The translations under genes and the position numbers were made by a program. Positions 52,994 to 61,679 of a stretch of 64,000 nucleotides of DNA are shown one piece after another. Where the stretch lies: NCBI GenBank assembly GCA_023459495.1, contig JAEWTL010000021.1, positions 1-64,000 of the forward strand, written 5' to 3'. The first letter of the stretch is position 1. Every line of letters starts with the position of its first letter. The notes below the pieces were generated by a model. That model saw nothing but the letters and a program-made list of their open reading frames with translations. It made no database searches and was not told the origin of the DNA. This DNA comes from Bacillota bacterium. Lineage in GTDB: Bacteria; Bacillota; Clostridia; Christensenellales; SZUA-584.

Positions 52994-53018
52994 TCGGCAG
53001 GAATGCCGATTTTTTTTT
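52994..53018 (+). terminator. Terminator after spoVS
   Basis: TCGGCA/TGCCGA stem with GGAA loop followed by nine T. Confidence 0.92.
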
Positions 53019-53056
53019 GAAGCTGACTCAAACATTTTTGAAAGTGAGTTGCGGAT

Positions 53057-56000
53057 TTGTTTTTAAAGCGTATTGAAATGTCCGGATTTAAATCATTTCC
53101 CGAAAAGACCGAAATTGATCTTCAGGGACTGATTACTGGCGTCGTAGGGCCCAACGGAAGCGGCAAGAGCAACGTCTCTGACGCTGTGCGCTGGGTGCTG
53201 GGCGAGCAGAGCGCCAAGGCGCTGCGCGGCAGTGTGATGCAGGACGTGATATTCGCGGGTACGCAGAGCCGCAAGCCGCGTTCTTTCTGTGAGGTTTCCC
53301 TGACATTCGACAACGCCGACAGCCGCGTGGGCATGGAATTCACGGAGATTCAGGTGACACGCAAACTGTACCGCTCAGGCGAGGGCGAGTATTTCATCAA
53401 CGGTGCAAAATGCCGCCTTAAAGATATACTTACTATGTTTCGCGATACCGGCGTTGGACGGGAAGGTTATTCGATCATCGGGCAAGGCAGGATAGATGAT
53501 ATCTTGAGCGAGAAATCGACCGATCGGCGGCGCGTATTTGAGGAAGCTTCCGGCATCATGAAGTACCGGGTTCGCAAGGAGGAAGCGGAGCGCAAGCTGG
53601 AGCGAACGAGATTCAACCTTGTACGGGTGGAGGATATCCTTGCGGAACAGTCGCAGCGTGTGGCCCCGCTTAAAAGCCAGGCGGATGACGCTGCGGCTTA
53701 CCTTGAGGTTGCGGCGCGCTTAAAGCACCTCGATATCAACCTGTTTTTGCACAATTATGACCGCACAAAGGAACGCATTGAAAAGCTGACGCAGTCGCGG
53801 CAGGAATTGCTTGATGAGCGCGCGATGCTTGAACGGGAGATTGAAAAGCTTACGCAGCGGCAGGCGGGCGAGCAGAGCAGCATCCGCGAACTGGAACATG
53901 TAGGCGATGAGATATCTGAGAAGCTCAGCGGCAGCATGGCAGAGATTGAGCGCACGGAGGGTGAGATTCGTCTGTGCGAAGAGCGTATCGCGCATATTGG
54001 ACAGGACGCACACCGCATTTCGCAGGAGATAGCCGACGCCGAAGAAAAGAAAAAAGAAAACAATGAACGCCGATCCTCAAATTCAGTCCAAGCGGAAAAG
54101 GAAGAGAAGGAACTGGCTGTTCAGCGTACGCGCATTGATGCGCTGAGCGCTGAACTGAACGAGCTTACCGGGACGTTTCAGGACAAGCTCAAACGTATTG
54201 AAGCAATACAGAACGCGAAACTGAAATCGATTGAGCAGTTGGGCGATATCAAAAACCAGATCTTTGCGCTGGAGGAGAAGCAGCGGAACGCTGTGCAGCG
54301 TACGGATGAAATCGATCAACGGATAGAAAAGGCGAAAGCTGAACAGCAGGCTGTGCGTCAGTCCCTGCGGACAGCTGAAGATGAATTATCAAGACTGACT
54401 GCAGAGTCAGCAAAGTTACGGGACGCTTTTAATACCAAGGTGTTTACATCTCGGCAGCTTGAAACGGACAACGTTCAAAAACAGAAGGAAATTGGCGAAG
54501 TTCGGCGTGATCTTGCGGGTTGCGCGGCTGCCGCACGATTGCTTTCGGATATGCGCAGCAGCTTTGAAGGGTATTCTGAGAGCGTCAGAAAGCTGATGCT
54601 GTCCGCAAAAAAGAATGCTGATTTATCCCGGCGTATCATAGGCGTTGTAGCCGACTGCATGCGGGTACCCGCCAAGTATGAGACCGCTGTTGAAGCGTGC
54701 CTCGGCGCTGCACTTCAGAACATCATTGTGGACGATGAATACGATGCCAAAGCGCTCATCGAGCATCTGCGCGAGCATCGCATGGGACGGGTAACGTTCC
54801 TGCCGCTGAAGGCGCTTTCCCCGCGTCTGCTGACTGAAAAAGAACGCGACGATATTAACGAGAATGGCGTATATGGTGTTGCAAGTGAACTCATATCCTG
54901 TGAGGACAAGGCACAGCCTGCTATCGACTTCCTTTTGGGACGCACGGTGATCGTTGAGGATGCGGATACGGCAATTCGGGTAATGCGCAATTGCGGATAT
55001 GCTTTCCGCGTCGTTACGCTTGAAGGGGACGTGTTCAATCCCGGCGGTTCGATTACGGGTGGCAGTCTGCGCCGTGAGTCGGGCGGGCTGTTGTCGCGTG
55101 AACGCCGTGAGGAGGAACTGAAGCAGCGCGAGAAAGAACTGGAAACCCGTATCAGCGAGCTTGAGATTGCGCTGAAGCGGCAGGAAGAAGAGCGTGAAAA
55201 ATTAACCGGAGAGATCGAACAGGCTCGCGGTGCGCTGCACGACAATGAGATCGCGGTAGCGGCTGTCAAGGAGAAGCAGCAATCGTTGTCTGCCTCAACT
55301 GCGGAGGCAGCGTCTTCTCTGAGCGTGCTTCAGGCTGAAAAGGATAGAGCTCTGGCAGGTATAGAAAAAGCACGCGCCGAGTTGGAACGCGTGACGGAAC
55401 AGCAAAGCGAGATCCAGCAGTCAAGCGATACAGAACGCGAAGAATTTGTGCTCATGGAAGTGGAGTATAACCGCAACGCTGAATTGATCGAAGAGAAAAA
55501 ACGTCAATTGCACGAGGCGGAAATCCGGATTGCGGAGCTGTTTAGAGAGAATGCAGCCGTGCTGAGCGATAACATGCGGCTCGGGCAGGAACTTGCGGAG
55601 CTCGAACGGTCCGCATCGGCCAAAAAGAAGACGCTTGAATTGAATGCCGAGAGTGAGGAAAACTTAAAGCAGCTAAAAGCAGAGTTGGAAGCATTGCTCG
55701 CGCAAAAGACCGCAAACCTAGAGACGATCAAACTGCAGCAGGGCGATATGCAGAAGAACAGGGAAACGCTGCAGAAGGGCGTATCGGAGCGGGAAGCGCA
55801 GCTTGCGGCGCTGCGCAGTCAGGTTGAGGAGCTTGCGGACAAGCGCCTGCGCATGGAGGTGGCCGCTGAGAAAGCGGACGCCGGATTGGTTGCCGCGCAG
55901 AATCGCCTTTGGGAAACCTATCAGCTCACCTATGCCAATGCGCTGCCGGAGCGCGCCCCCATTAACGTGGGAGAAGCACAGGCGGAAGTGGAGCAACTGC

Positions 56001-56611
56001 GCGAGAGGCTGCGCGATATGGGCAATATCAATCCAAACGCGATACAGGAGTATCAGGAACTGACCGAGCGCATTACGTCGCTCACGACGCAGAAGGACGA
56101 CCTCATCAAAGCGGAACAGGATCTGCATCAGCTCATTGCTTCCCTGCTTTCGGAGATGCGCCGTACGTTCCGTAACAGCTTTGAGCAGATCAACAAGCAC
56201 TTTTCCGCAACGTTCAAGGAACTGTTCGGTGGCGGACGTGCGGAACTGATTCTGGGCGAGGGCGACATTATGGAGTGCGATATCGATATCGTGGCGGAAC
56301 CACCGGGCAAGAAGCTGCAGCGCATCACGCTGCTCTCGGGCGGAGAACGGGCGCTTACGGCAATCAGTCTGCTGTTCGCACTGCTCAAGATCAACCCGTC
56401 GCCGGTGTGCATTCTCGACGAGATCGACACCGCACTGGACGAAAACAACACGGAAAAGTTTGCGGAGTACCTGAGCCGCTACTCGAACAATATGCAGTTT
56501 ATCGTCATCTCGCACCGCAAACCCACAATGTCAGTGTGTGACAGTTTGTACGGCTTCGCGATGGAGGAAAAGGGCGTATCAAAGCTGCTTTCTGTAAAAT
56601 TGAATCAGTGA
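53057..56611 (+). CDS. smc: Chromosome segregation protein SMC
   Basis: A 1184-aa condensin ATPase. Walker A GVVGPNGSGKSNVSDAVRW lies near 28-46. Long coiled coils (about 170-500 and 680-1020) flank a hinge at about 520-660 (VPAKYETAVEACLGAALQNI, FNPGGSITGGSLR). The C-terminal LLSGGERALTAISLLFA signature and CILDEIDTALDE Walker B complete the ATPase head. It starts with TTG at 53057. That gives MFLKRIEMSGFKSF, the family start, with a weak GTGAG site upstream. It is followed by ftsY after six bases. Confidence 0.95.
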   Translation: MFLKRIEMSGFKSFPEKTEIDLQGLITGVVGPNGSGKSNVSDAVRWVLGEQSAKALRGSVMQDVIFAGTQSRKPRSFCEVSLTFDNADSRVGMEFTEIQVTRKLYRSGEGEYFINGAKCRLKDILTMFRDTGVGREGYSIIGQGRIDDILSEKSTDRRRVFEEASGIMKYRVRKEEAERKLERTRFNLVRVEDILAEQSQRVAPLKSQADDAAAYLEVAARLKHLDINLFLHNYDRTKERIEKLTQSRQELLDERAMLEREIEKLTQRQAGEQSSIRELEHVGDEISEKLSGSMAEIERTEGEIRLCEERIAHIGQDAHRISQEIADAEEKKKENNERRSSNSVQAEKEEKELAVQRTRIDALSAELNELTGTFQDKLKRIEAIQNAKLKSIEQLGDIKNQIFALEEKQRNAVQRTDEIDQRIEKAKAEQQAVRQSLRTAEDELSRLTAESAKLRDAFNTKVFTSRQLETDNVQKQKEIGEVRRDLAGCAAAARLLSDMRSSFEGYSESVRKLMLSAKKNADLSRRIIGVVADCMRVPAKYETAVEACLGAALQNIIVDDEYDAKALIEHLREHRMGRVTFLPLKALSPRLLTEKERDDINENGVYGVASELISCEDKAQPAIDFLLGRTVIVEDADTAIRVMRNCGYAFRVVTLEGDVFNPGGSITGGSLRRESGGLLSRERREEELKQREKELETRISELEIALKRQEEEREKLTGEIEQARGALHDNEIAVAAVKEKQQSLSASTAEAASSLSVLQAEKDRALAGIEKARAELERVTEQQSEIQQSSDTEREEFVLMEVEYNRNAELIEEKKRQLHEAEIRIAELFRENAAVLSDNMRLGQELAELERSASAKKKTLELNAESEENLKQLKAELEALLAQKTANLETIKLQQGDMQKNRETLQKGVSEREAQLAALRSQVEELADKRLRMEVAAEKADAGLVAAQNRLWETYQLTYANALPERAPINVGEAQAEVEQLRERLRDMGNINPNAIQEYQELTERITSLTTQKDDLIKAEQDLHQLIASLLSEMRRTFRNSFEQINKHFSATFKELFGGGRAELILGEGDIMECDIDIVAEPPGKKLQRITLLSGGERALTAISLLFALLKINPSPVCILDEIDTALDENNTEKFAEYLSRYSNNMQFIVISHRKPTMSVCDSLYGFAMEEKGVSKLLSVKLNQ

Positions 56612-56617
56612 GGACTT

Positions 56618-57523
56618 ATGGCAGACAACTTTTTTGAAAAGATCAGGGGCGGACTGAAAAAAACACGCGACAACATATCTTCGAAGGTAAGCGGAGTGCT
56701 CGCTTCGTTTAAGAAGATCGACGAAGACTTTTATGATGAGCTTGAAGAAACGCTCATCCTCTGCGATATCGGTGTCGGCGCGGCCGGAAGTATCATGGAA
56801 ATGCTGAAAAAGCGCGTTAGAGAACAGAAAATAAACGATACCGCATCCGTTAAGGATCTGTTGGTTGAGATTATTGCGGACATGATGCGTACGGATTCGT
56901 ATGAGATGGAAATACCCGGGGCTTTGCTGATCGTGGGTGTCAACGGCGTGGGTAAGACCACTGCTATCGGTAAGCTTGCGCACTACTATAAATCACAGGG
57001 CAGAAGCGTGGTACTTGCTGCTGCGGATACCTTCCGTGCGGCTGCGGCTGAGCAGCTCACCGAATGGGGCAACCGTGCGGGCGTGAAGGTCGTCAAGTAT
57101 GGCGAAGGCGCAGACCCGGCTGCAGTGGTGTTCGACGCGGTGGACTCTGCGGGACACCGCGGCACGGACCTTGTGATCTGCGATACGGCGGGACGGCTGC
57201 ACAACAAAAAGAACCTTATGACCGAACTTTCCAAGATCAGCCGCGTGATCGAGAAACGATATGACGCGGCGCACCGGCGCACCTGGCTCGTACTTGACGC
57301 GACGACCGGACAGAACGCAATCTCTCAGGCCAAAGAATTTTCGCAGGTGACGGAGCTTTCCGGATTGATTTTAACAAAGATCGACGGAACTGCAAAAGGC
57401 GGTATTGTGCTCGCCATCCGGCATGAGCTTGGCCTGCCGGTTGTATTTTTGGGCGTGGGAGAGGGCATGGAGGACCTGCAGCCGTTTGATTCGGAGGCAT
57501 TTGCGAAAAGTCTGATCGGATGA
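56618..57523 (+). CDS. ftsY: Signal recognition particle receptor FtsY
   Basis: SRP receptor GTPase that docks ribosome-SRP complexes at the membrane. It has 301 aa, without the long acidic A domain of E. coli. The N domain covers about 1-85. The GTPase has GVNGVGKTTAIGKLA (about 108-122), DTFRAAAAEQL (about 136-146), DTAGR (about 190) and TKIDGTAKGG (about 248-257). GAGGA precedes the ATG. It sits directly after smc, the normal Firmicutes order, but is separated from ylxM-ffh by a NUDIX gene on the opposite strand. Confidence 0.96.
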   Translation: MADNFFEKIRGGLKKTRDNISSKVSGVLASFKKIDEDFYDELEETLILCDIGVGAAGSIMEMLKKRVREQKINDTASVKDLLVEIIADMMRTDSYEMEIPGALLIVGVNGVGKTTAIGKLAHYYKSQGRSVVLAAADTFRAAAAEQLTEWGNRAGVKVVKYGEGADPAAVVFDAVDSAGHRGTDLVICDTAGRLHNKKNLMTELSKISRVIEKRYDAAHRRTWLVLDATTGQNAISQAKEFSQVTELSGLILTKIDGTAKGGIVLAIRHELGLPVVFLGVGEGMEDLQPFDSEAFAKSLIG

Positions 57524-57551
57524 GTCTTGCGGGAATAAGGAAGTCCTAAGC

Positions 57552-58001
57552 TCAAATGACCACTTCGCTGTAACTGACGCCATTCAGCCAGTATTCCAGT
57601 GCGGCTTTTCTGATTTTTATCATGTCAGCAGGAAGGGCGTCAATATCGAACCATTCCATTGCAGAGCATTTATTGGGTTCCGCGATGCAGGGCTTGCCGC
57701 CAAAAGCGCAGATTGTAAAGTAGATATCGTAATAGGTAAGGCCACCATTTCTAACAAGCCGATGGGATAAATGCGCAAACGATATGTTACTTGATTCCAC
57801 GGTAATGCCAATTTCTTCAAGACATTCTCGGATTACGGCTTGAGTGGCAGTTTCCCCTTCATCAACGCTTCCTGCAAAATCCCACATGCCATCCATATAA
57901 CCTGTATTTGCCCTTCTATGCAGTAAGACCTGTCTTTTGTTGTTTGTTGTCCTCAGGATGATCGGGAAAATGGCGGAGAGTGTTTTATAATGACCTTCCA
58001 T
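57552..58001 (-). CDS. NUDIX hydrolase
   Basis: A 149-aa hydrolase. The NUDIX box runs from GSVDEGE through RECLEEIGI at about 44-66, matching GX5EX7REXXEEXG. The part VLLHRRANTGYMDGMWDFAG just before it is typical of the MutT/YfcD-like group that acts on nucleotide derivatives. The substrate is not determined. GGAGG lies before the ATG and an extended -10 (TGGTATACT on the - strand, near 58032-58040) upstream. It interrupts the usual ftsY-ylxM-ffh order and looks more AT-rich, so it may be a late arrival. Confidence 0.9.
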   Translation of the reverse strand: MEGHYKTLSAIFPIILRTTNNKRQVLLHRRANTGYMDGMWDFAGSVDEGETATQAVIRECLEEIGITVESSNISFAHLSHRLVRNGGLTYYDIYFTICAFGGKPCIAEPNKCSAMEWFDIDALPADMIKIRKAALEYWLNGVSYSEVVI

Positions 58002-58100
58002 TTGGTGTCCTCCGTGGATTGACTTATTTGCAGTATACCATAGTCGTCGGCTATTTTTTTATAGTTTGGCGTATTTATTGGGCTACCTAAATAAAGTAGC

Positions 58101-58128
58101 TTGACATCTGGGCCGGTGACGCTATAAT
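58101..58128 (+). promoter_or_regulatory. Promoter of the ylxM-ffh operon
   Basis: TTGACA (58101-58106), 16 bases, TATAAT (58123-58128); transcription would start near 58134. Confidence 0.8.
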
Positions 58129-58132
58129 AAGG

Positions 58133-58156
58133 CTGTAAAGTATTTTAGCTTTACAG
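58133..58156. repeat. 8-bp inverted repeat at the ylxM transcription start
   Basis: CTGTAAAG (58133-58140) and CTTTACAG (58149-58156) with loop TATTTTAG. It begins at the predicted transcription start, so it forms either an operator or a 5' RNA hairpin. The GATTTTTAATTTT after it is not a clean terminator run. Confidence 0.6.
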
Positions 58157-58187
58157 GGTTTGATTTTTAATTTTGTAAGGCAGGACG

Positions 58188-58523
58188 TTGGAAAAAGATT
58201 TCGAAACGGTTGTGCTGCTCGACATGTATGCCGGGCTGCTGACCGACAAACAGCGCAGGCTGTGCGATATGTATTACAATCAGGATTACTCGCTGACTGA
58301 AATCGCGGAGTTGGAAAACACGACGCGGCAGGCGGTGCGGGATGGCATCGAAAAAGCGCGTGAGAAGCTGCACGATACGGAGCAGCGGCTCGGCTTATCC
58401 CGCAAACGCGTGAGCACGCTGCTGGCGCTGAGCCGCGCCACAGAAGCCGCAAAGGGCAACGAGGCGCTGACCGATATACTCGAAGAGATATCCGGCTTAT
58501 GGGAGAGCGAAAATGGCGTTTGA
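58188..58523 (+). CDS. ylxM: YlxM DNA-binding/SRP-associated protein
   Basis: A 111-aa protein with a sigma-70 region 4-like helix-turn-helix: LTDKQRRLCDMYYNQDYSLTEIAELENTTRQAVRDGIEKAREKL (about 17-60). It begins with TTG after an AAGGCAGG site. YlxM is encoded next to ffh across Firmicutes. In streptococci the homologue modulates SRP GTPase activity. It overlaps ffh by 11 bases. Confidence 0.93.
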   Translation: MEKDFETVVLLDMYAGLLTDKQRRLCDMYYNQDYSLTEIAELENTTRQAVRDGIEKAREKLHDTEQRLGLSRKRVSTLLALSRATEAAKGNEALTDILEEISGLWESENGV

Positions 58524-59832
58524 AGGGCTTGCAGAAAGACTGCAGCACGTATTCTCAAAGATCACGAACCGCGGCAAGCTGACCGAACTGGAAGTCAGGG
58601 CCGCGCTTAAAGAAATTAAACTCGTTCTGCTGGAAGCGGACGTGAACTTCAAGGTCGTCAAAGAATTGGTGGGCCGCATTTCGGAGCGCGCGGTGGGGCA
58701 GGATGTTCTGACCAGCCTCACGCCCGGCCAACAGGTGATCAAGATCGTACGGGACGAACTGGTAGCGACGTTGGGAGAAAAGAGCGAAAGCGTTCATTTT
58801 GCTTCCAACCCGCCCACCATCGTGATGATGTGCGGCTTGCAGGGCGCAGGCAAAACCACCATGTGCGGCAAGCTTGCGACCATGTGGAAAAAGAGCGGAC
58901 GAACAGTAATGCTCGCGGCGCTAGACATCTATCGGCCCGCGGCGATCCAGCAGCTCGGCATCGTGGCAGAAAAAGCGGGTGCGCTGTTCTTTGAAAAAGG
59001 CCAGCAGGGCCCGGTGAAGACCGCGAAACAGGCCGTTGACGAAGCAGAGAAAAAGCTTGTGGACGTGCTGATCCTCGATACCGCCGGTCGGCTCCACATT
59101 GACGAAGAGATGATGAACGAGGTCAAGCGCATTGCCGACGCAGTTAAGCCGCACGAAAAGCTGCTCGTGGTGGACGCGATGACCGGTCAGGACGCCGTGA
59201 ATGCAGCTACCGCTTTCAACGAAAAGCTGGCGCTGGATGGCGTGGTGCTCTCCAAGCTGGATGGCGATGCCAGGGGCGGCGCGGCGATATCGGTTCGGGC
59301 TGTAACCGGCAAACCCATCAAATTCGCAGGCGTGGGTGAGAAGCTGACCGATGTGGAGGTTTTCCATCCGGACCGTATGGCGTCACGTATCCTCGGCATG
59401 GGCGACGTGCTTTCGCTGATTGAGAAAGCGGAGCAGAACTTCGAGGCCGACAAGGCCGCGGCGCTGGAAAAGAAGCTGCGCAAGGCCGAATTCACGCTGG
59501 AGGATTTCCTCGGCCAGATGGACGAGATCAAAAAAATGGGCGATCTCGGCGACATGCTATCCATGCTGCCCGGCGGAAACAAGCTTTCTGGCATGCAGCT
59601 TGACGAGAAGCAGATGGCGCATACCGAGGCAATCATCAAATCCATGACGCCTGAGGAGCGGCGCAGGCCGCAGATCATCGGCGGCAGCCGCAAGAAGCGT
59701 ATCGCGGCAGGCAGCGGTACCAGAGTGCAGGATGTCAACCGGCTGCTCAACCAGTTTGAGCAGATGACCAAGCTCATGAAGGGAATGTCGGGTAAGAGGG
59801 GTAAAAAAGGCCTGCTCGGCATGCCGTTCTAG
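58513..59832 (+). CDS. ffh: Signal recognition particle protein Ffh
   Basis: SRP54 homologue of 439 aa that binds signal peptides and 4.5S/6S-type SRP RNA. An N domain (about 1-85) precedes the GTPase. GLQGAGKTTMCGKLA lies at about 107-121, DIYRPAAIQQL near 137-147, DTAGRLHID near 190-198 and TKLDGD-like SKLDGDARGG near 247-256. The Met-rich M domain covers about 325-439, with GSRKKRIAAGSG for RNA binding. The C-terminal tail is KRGKKGLLGMPF. GGGAGAG in ylxM serves as the site. Confidence 0.97.
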   Translation: MAFEGLAERLQHVFSKITNRGKLTELEVRAALKEIKLVLLEADVNFKVVKELVGRISERAVGQDVLTSLTPGQQVIKIVRDELVATLGEKSESVHFASNPPTIVMMCGLQGAGKTTMCGKLATMWKKSGRTVMLAALDIYRPAAIQQLGIVAEKAGALFFEKGQQGPVKTAKQAVDEAEKKLVDVLILDTAGRLHIDEEMMNEVKRIADAVKPHEKLLVVDAMTGQDAVNAATAFNEKLALDGVVLSKLDGDARGGAAISVRAVTGKPIKFAGVGEKLTDVEVFHPDRMASRILGMGDVLSLIEKAEQNFEADKAAALEKKLRKAEFTLEDFLGQMDEIKKMGDLGDMLSMLPGGNKLSGMQLDEKQMAHTEAIIKSMTPEERRRPQIIGGSRKKRIAAGSGTRVQDVNRLLNQFEQMTKLMKGMSGKRGKKGLLGMPF

Positions 59833-59853
59833 ATAAATATTTTTGGAGGAAGT

Positions 59854-60090
59854 ATGCTTAAGATCAGATTAAAGAGAATTGGCGCAAAGAAGAGTCCGTT
59901 TTACCGTGTCGTGGTAGCCGACGCAAGATCGCCTCGTGACGGGCGTTTTGTCGAAGAGCTCGGCAACTACGATCCGATGAGCAAGAAATTCGTTGTGGAC
60001 GGCGACAAAGCGCTCGAATGGATTAAGAACGGTGCACAGCCGACCGAAACTGTTCGCTCCCTGCTCAAGAAGAACGGCGTTCTGAAGTGA
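59854..60090 (+). CDS. rpsP: Ribosomal protein S16
   Basis: A 78-aa small-subunit protein starting LKIRLKRIGAKKSPFYRVVVADARS, the standard S16 N-terminus, with DGRFVEELGNYDP after it. TTTGGAGGAAG precedes the ATG. It begins the common rpsP-khpA-rimM-trmD operon. The stop is next to the khpA start. Confidence 0.98.
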   Translation: MLKIRLKRIGAKKSPFYRVVVADARSPRDGRFVEELGNYDPMSKKFVVDGDKALEWIKNGAQPTETVRSLLKKNGVLK

Positions 60091-60101
60091 TGGAGAAGGT
60101 T

Positions 60102-60338
60102 ATGCTGGAACTTGTAAAGTATATCGCAGAATCGCTTGTGGACAAGCCGGAAGAGGTTAAGGTCAGCCAGACCGAGGACGAAAAGTCCATTATCATCGAG
60201 CTTTCCGTGGCGCGCGAGGATATGGGCAAGGTCATCGGCAAACAGGGACGCATTGCCAAGGCGGTCCGCGCGGTCGTTAAGGCAGCGTCCTCCAAATCCA
60301 AGAAGAAGTATGTCGTTGAAATCGTCGAGCATGATTGA
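60102..60338 (+). CDS. khpA: KhpA KH-domain RNA-binding protein (YlqC)
   Basis: A 78-aa single KH domain. The GKVIGKQGRIAKAVRAVV loop (about 41-58) is the RNA-binding GxxG-type motif. It pairs with KhpB/Jag in Firmicutes as a post-transcriptional regulator of cell growth. I chose ATG 60102 since GGAGAAGG is just ahead and the family starts MLELVKYIAESL. GTG 60087 or ATG 60090 inside the rpsP end are possible. It overlaps rimM by eight bases. Confidence 0.93.
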   Translation: MLELVKYIAESLVDKPEEVKVSQTEDEKSIIIELSVAREDMGKVIGKQGRIAKAVRAVVKAASSKSKKKYVVEIVEHD

Positions 60339-60840
60339 AATTGCCCGTGTGATTGCGCCGCACGGCATCCGTGGCGATGTGAAGGTGCGGTTGTACTCGG
60401 ACAGCTTCGAAGCATTCAGTGCCCGGGAGGCTGCATACATTAAAGAGGCGGATGGTCATCGGCGTGTCGCTTATACGGCGCTGCGCGTTGACCCTCCGTT
60501 TGTTTATGTCCATATGGACGGCGTCGACACGAGAAACGATGCGGAACTGTTGAAGAACGCGCCGCTTTTCGTGCGCCGTGAGGAACTGGAAACGCCTGAC
60601 GAGGGTGAGTATTACATCACTGATATCATTGGCCTCAACGTAGTGGCCGAGAGCAGGAATCTTGGCGTACTCAAGGATGTGCTTCAGCACGGTGCGGCAG
60701 ATGTATATGTGGTCAAGGGTGAGAAAAACTTTATGTTTCCGGCACTCAAGCGCGTCATCAAACGCGTCGACATATCCGCGGGCGTGATTGAAGTGGATGA
60801 AAAAACGCTGGGGGAGGTCGCGGTGTATGACGACCTATAA
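60331..60840 (+). CDS. rimM: Ribosome maturation factor RimM
   Basis: A 169-aa protein that assists 30S head assembly with S19. The N-terminal domain starts IEIARVIAPHGIRGDVKVRLYSDS, and the PRC-barrel C-terminal domain follows from about residue 95 (YYITDIIGLNVVAESRNLG). ATG 60331 lies within the end of khpA. Longer in-frame starts overlap khpA too far to be real. It overlaps trmD by 14 bases. Confidence 0.96.
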   Translation: MIEIARVIAPHGIRGDVKVRLYSDSFEAFSAREAAYIKEADGHRRVAYTALRVDPPFVYVHMDGVDTRNDAELLKNAPLFVRREELETPDEGEYYITDIIGLNVVAESRNLGVLKDVLQHGAADVYVVKGEKNFMFPALKRVIKRVDISAGVIEVDEKTLGEVAVYDDL

Positions 60841-61567
60841 CATACTGACGCTCTTTCCCGATATGTTCACATCGGTCTGTGCCTCCAGCATCTGGGCACG
60901 GGCGATTAAGGCGGATTTGATTGATGTCAACGCCATCGATATCCGCAGCTACACCACCGACAAGCATCACCGCACGGACGACTACCCAATGGGCGGCGGT
61001 GTGGGTATGGTTTTGAAGCCGGAGCCCGTGGACGCCTGCTTTGAAGACGTACTGTCGCGCAGCGAGCCGCCGGTGATCAATGTATACATGTCGCCCTGCG
61101 GCAAAAAGCTTCGTCATCCGCTGGTACTGGAACTGGGCAAATACCGTACGGTCAACATACTTTGCGGCCATTACGAGGGTGTGGACGCGCGCGTACTGAA
61201 GCGGCGCATTGACCTTGAAATTTCAGTGGGCGATTTCGTGTTGACCGGAGGGGAAATCGCCGCAATGGCGCTGATCGATTCCGCCATCCGCCATGTCGAC
61301 GGCGTATTGGGTAATGAAGACTCCGCTTCGGGCGAGTCATTCTCCGAGTCGCTGCTGGAATATCCGCAGTATACGCGGCCCGCAGTATGGGACAGCGAGA
61401 GCATTCCCGAGATCCTGCTGACCGGCCACCACGCCAACGTGGAGAAGTACCGCCGGCAAAAATCGCTCGAGGAGACGATCAGAAGGCGGCCCGATTTGCT
61501 GGCCCGTGCGCGGCTGACAAAAAAAGATATCGCTTTTATTACCCAAAAGGACGAACGGGGCGAATAG
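60827..61567 (+). CDS. trmD: tRNA (guanine(37)-N(1))-methyltransferase
   Basis: A 246-aa SPOUT methyltransferase. It starts YNILTLFPDMFTSV. The SAM-binding trefoil knot has CGHYEGVDARVLKRRIDLEISVGDFVLTGGE at about 105-135. DDYPMGGGVGMVLKPEP lies near 50-66 and GHHANVEKYRRQKSLE near 200-215. GGGAGG lies upstream of ATG 60827 inside rimM. A terminator follows instead of the usual rplS. Confidence 0.97.
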   Translation: MTTYNILTLFPDMFTSVCASSIWARAIKADLIDVNAIDIRSYTTDKHHRTDDYPMGGGVGMVLKPEPVDACFEDVLSRSEPPVINVYMSPCGKKLRHPLVLELGKYRTVNILCGHYEGVDARVLKRRIDLEISVGDFVLTGGEIAAMALIDSAIRHVDGVLGNEDSASGESFSESLLEYPQYTRPAVWDSESIPEILLTGHHANVEKYRRQKSLEETIRRRPDLLARARLTKKDIAFITQKDERGE

Positions 61568-61587
61568 AGCAGTTGGTACATTTTTCT

Positions 61588-61614
61588 GCGGAGGCGTGTG
61601 ACGCTTCCGCTTTT
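61588..61614 (+). terminator. Terminator after trmD
   Basis: GCGGAGGCGT/ACGCTTCCGC 10-bp stem with one G-T pair, GTG loop, then TTTT. Confidence 0.88.
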
Positions 61615-61615
61615 G

Positions 61616-61624
61616 TGTTATAAT
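61616..61624 (+). promoter_or_regulatory. Extended -10 promoter of deoB-punA
   Basis: TGTTATAAT directly downstream of the trmD terminator; no good -35 hexamer, as usual with extended -10 promoters. Confidence 0.55.
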
Positions 61625-61679
61625 ACTGTTGCGTTTTTAACTGCGAATTCGTAGAATGGCGTTCAGGGAGGTGGACAAC

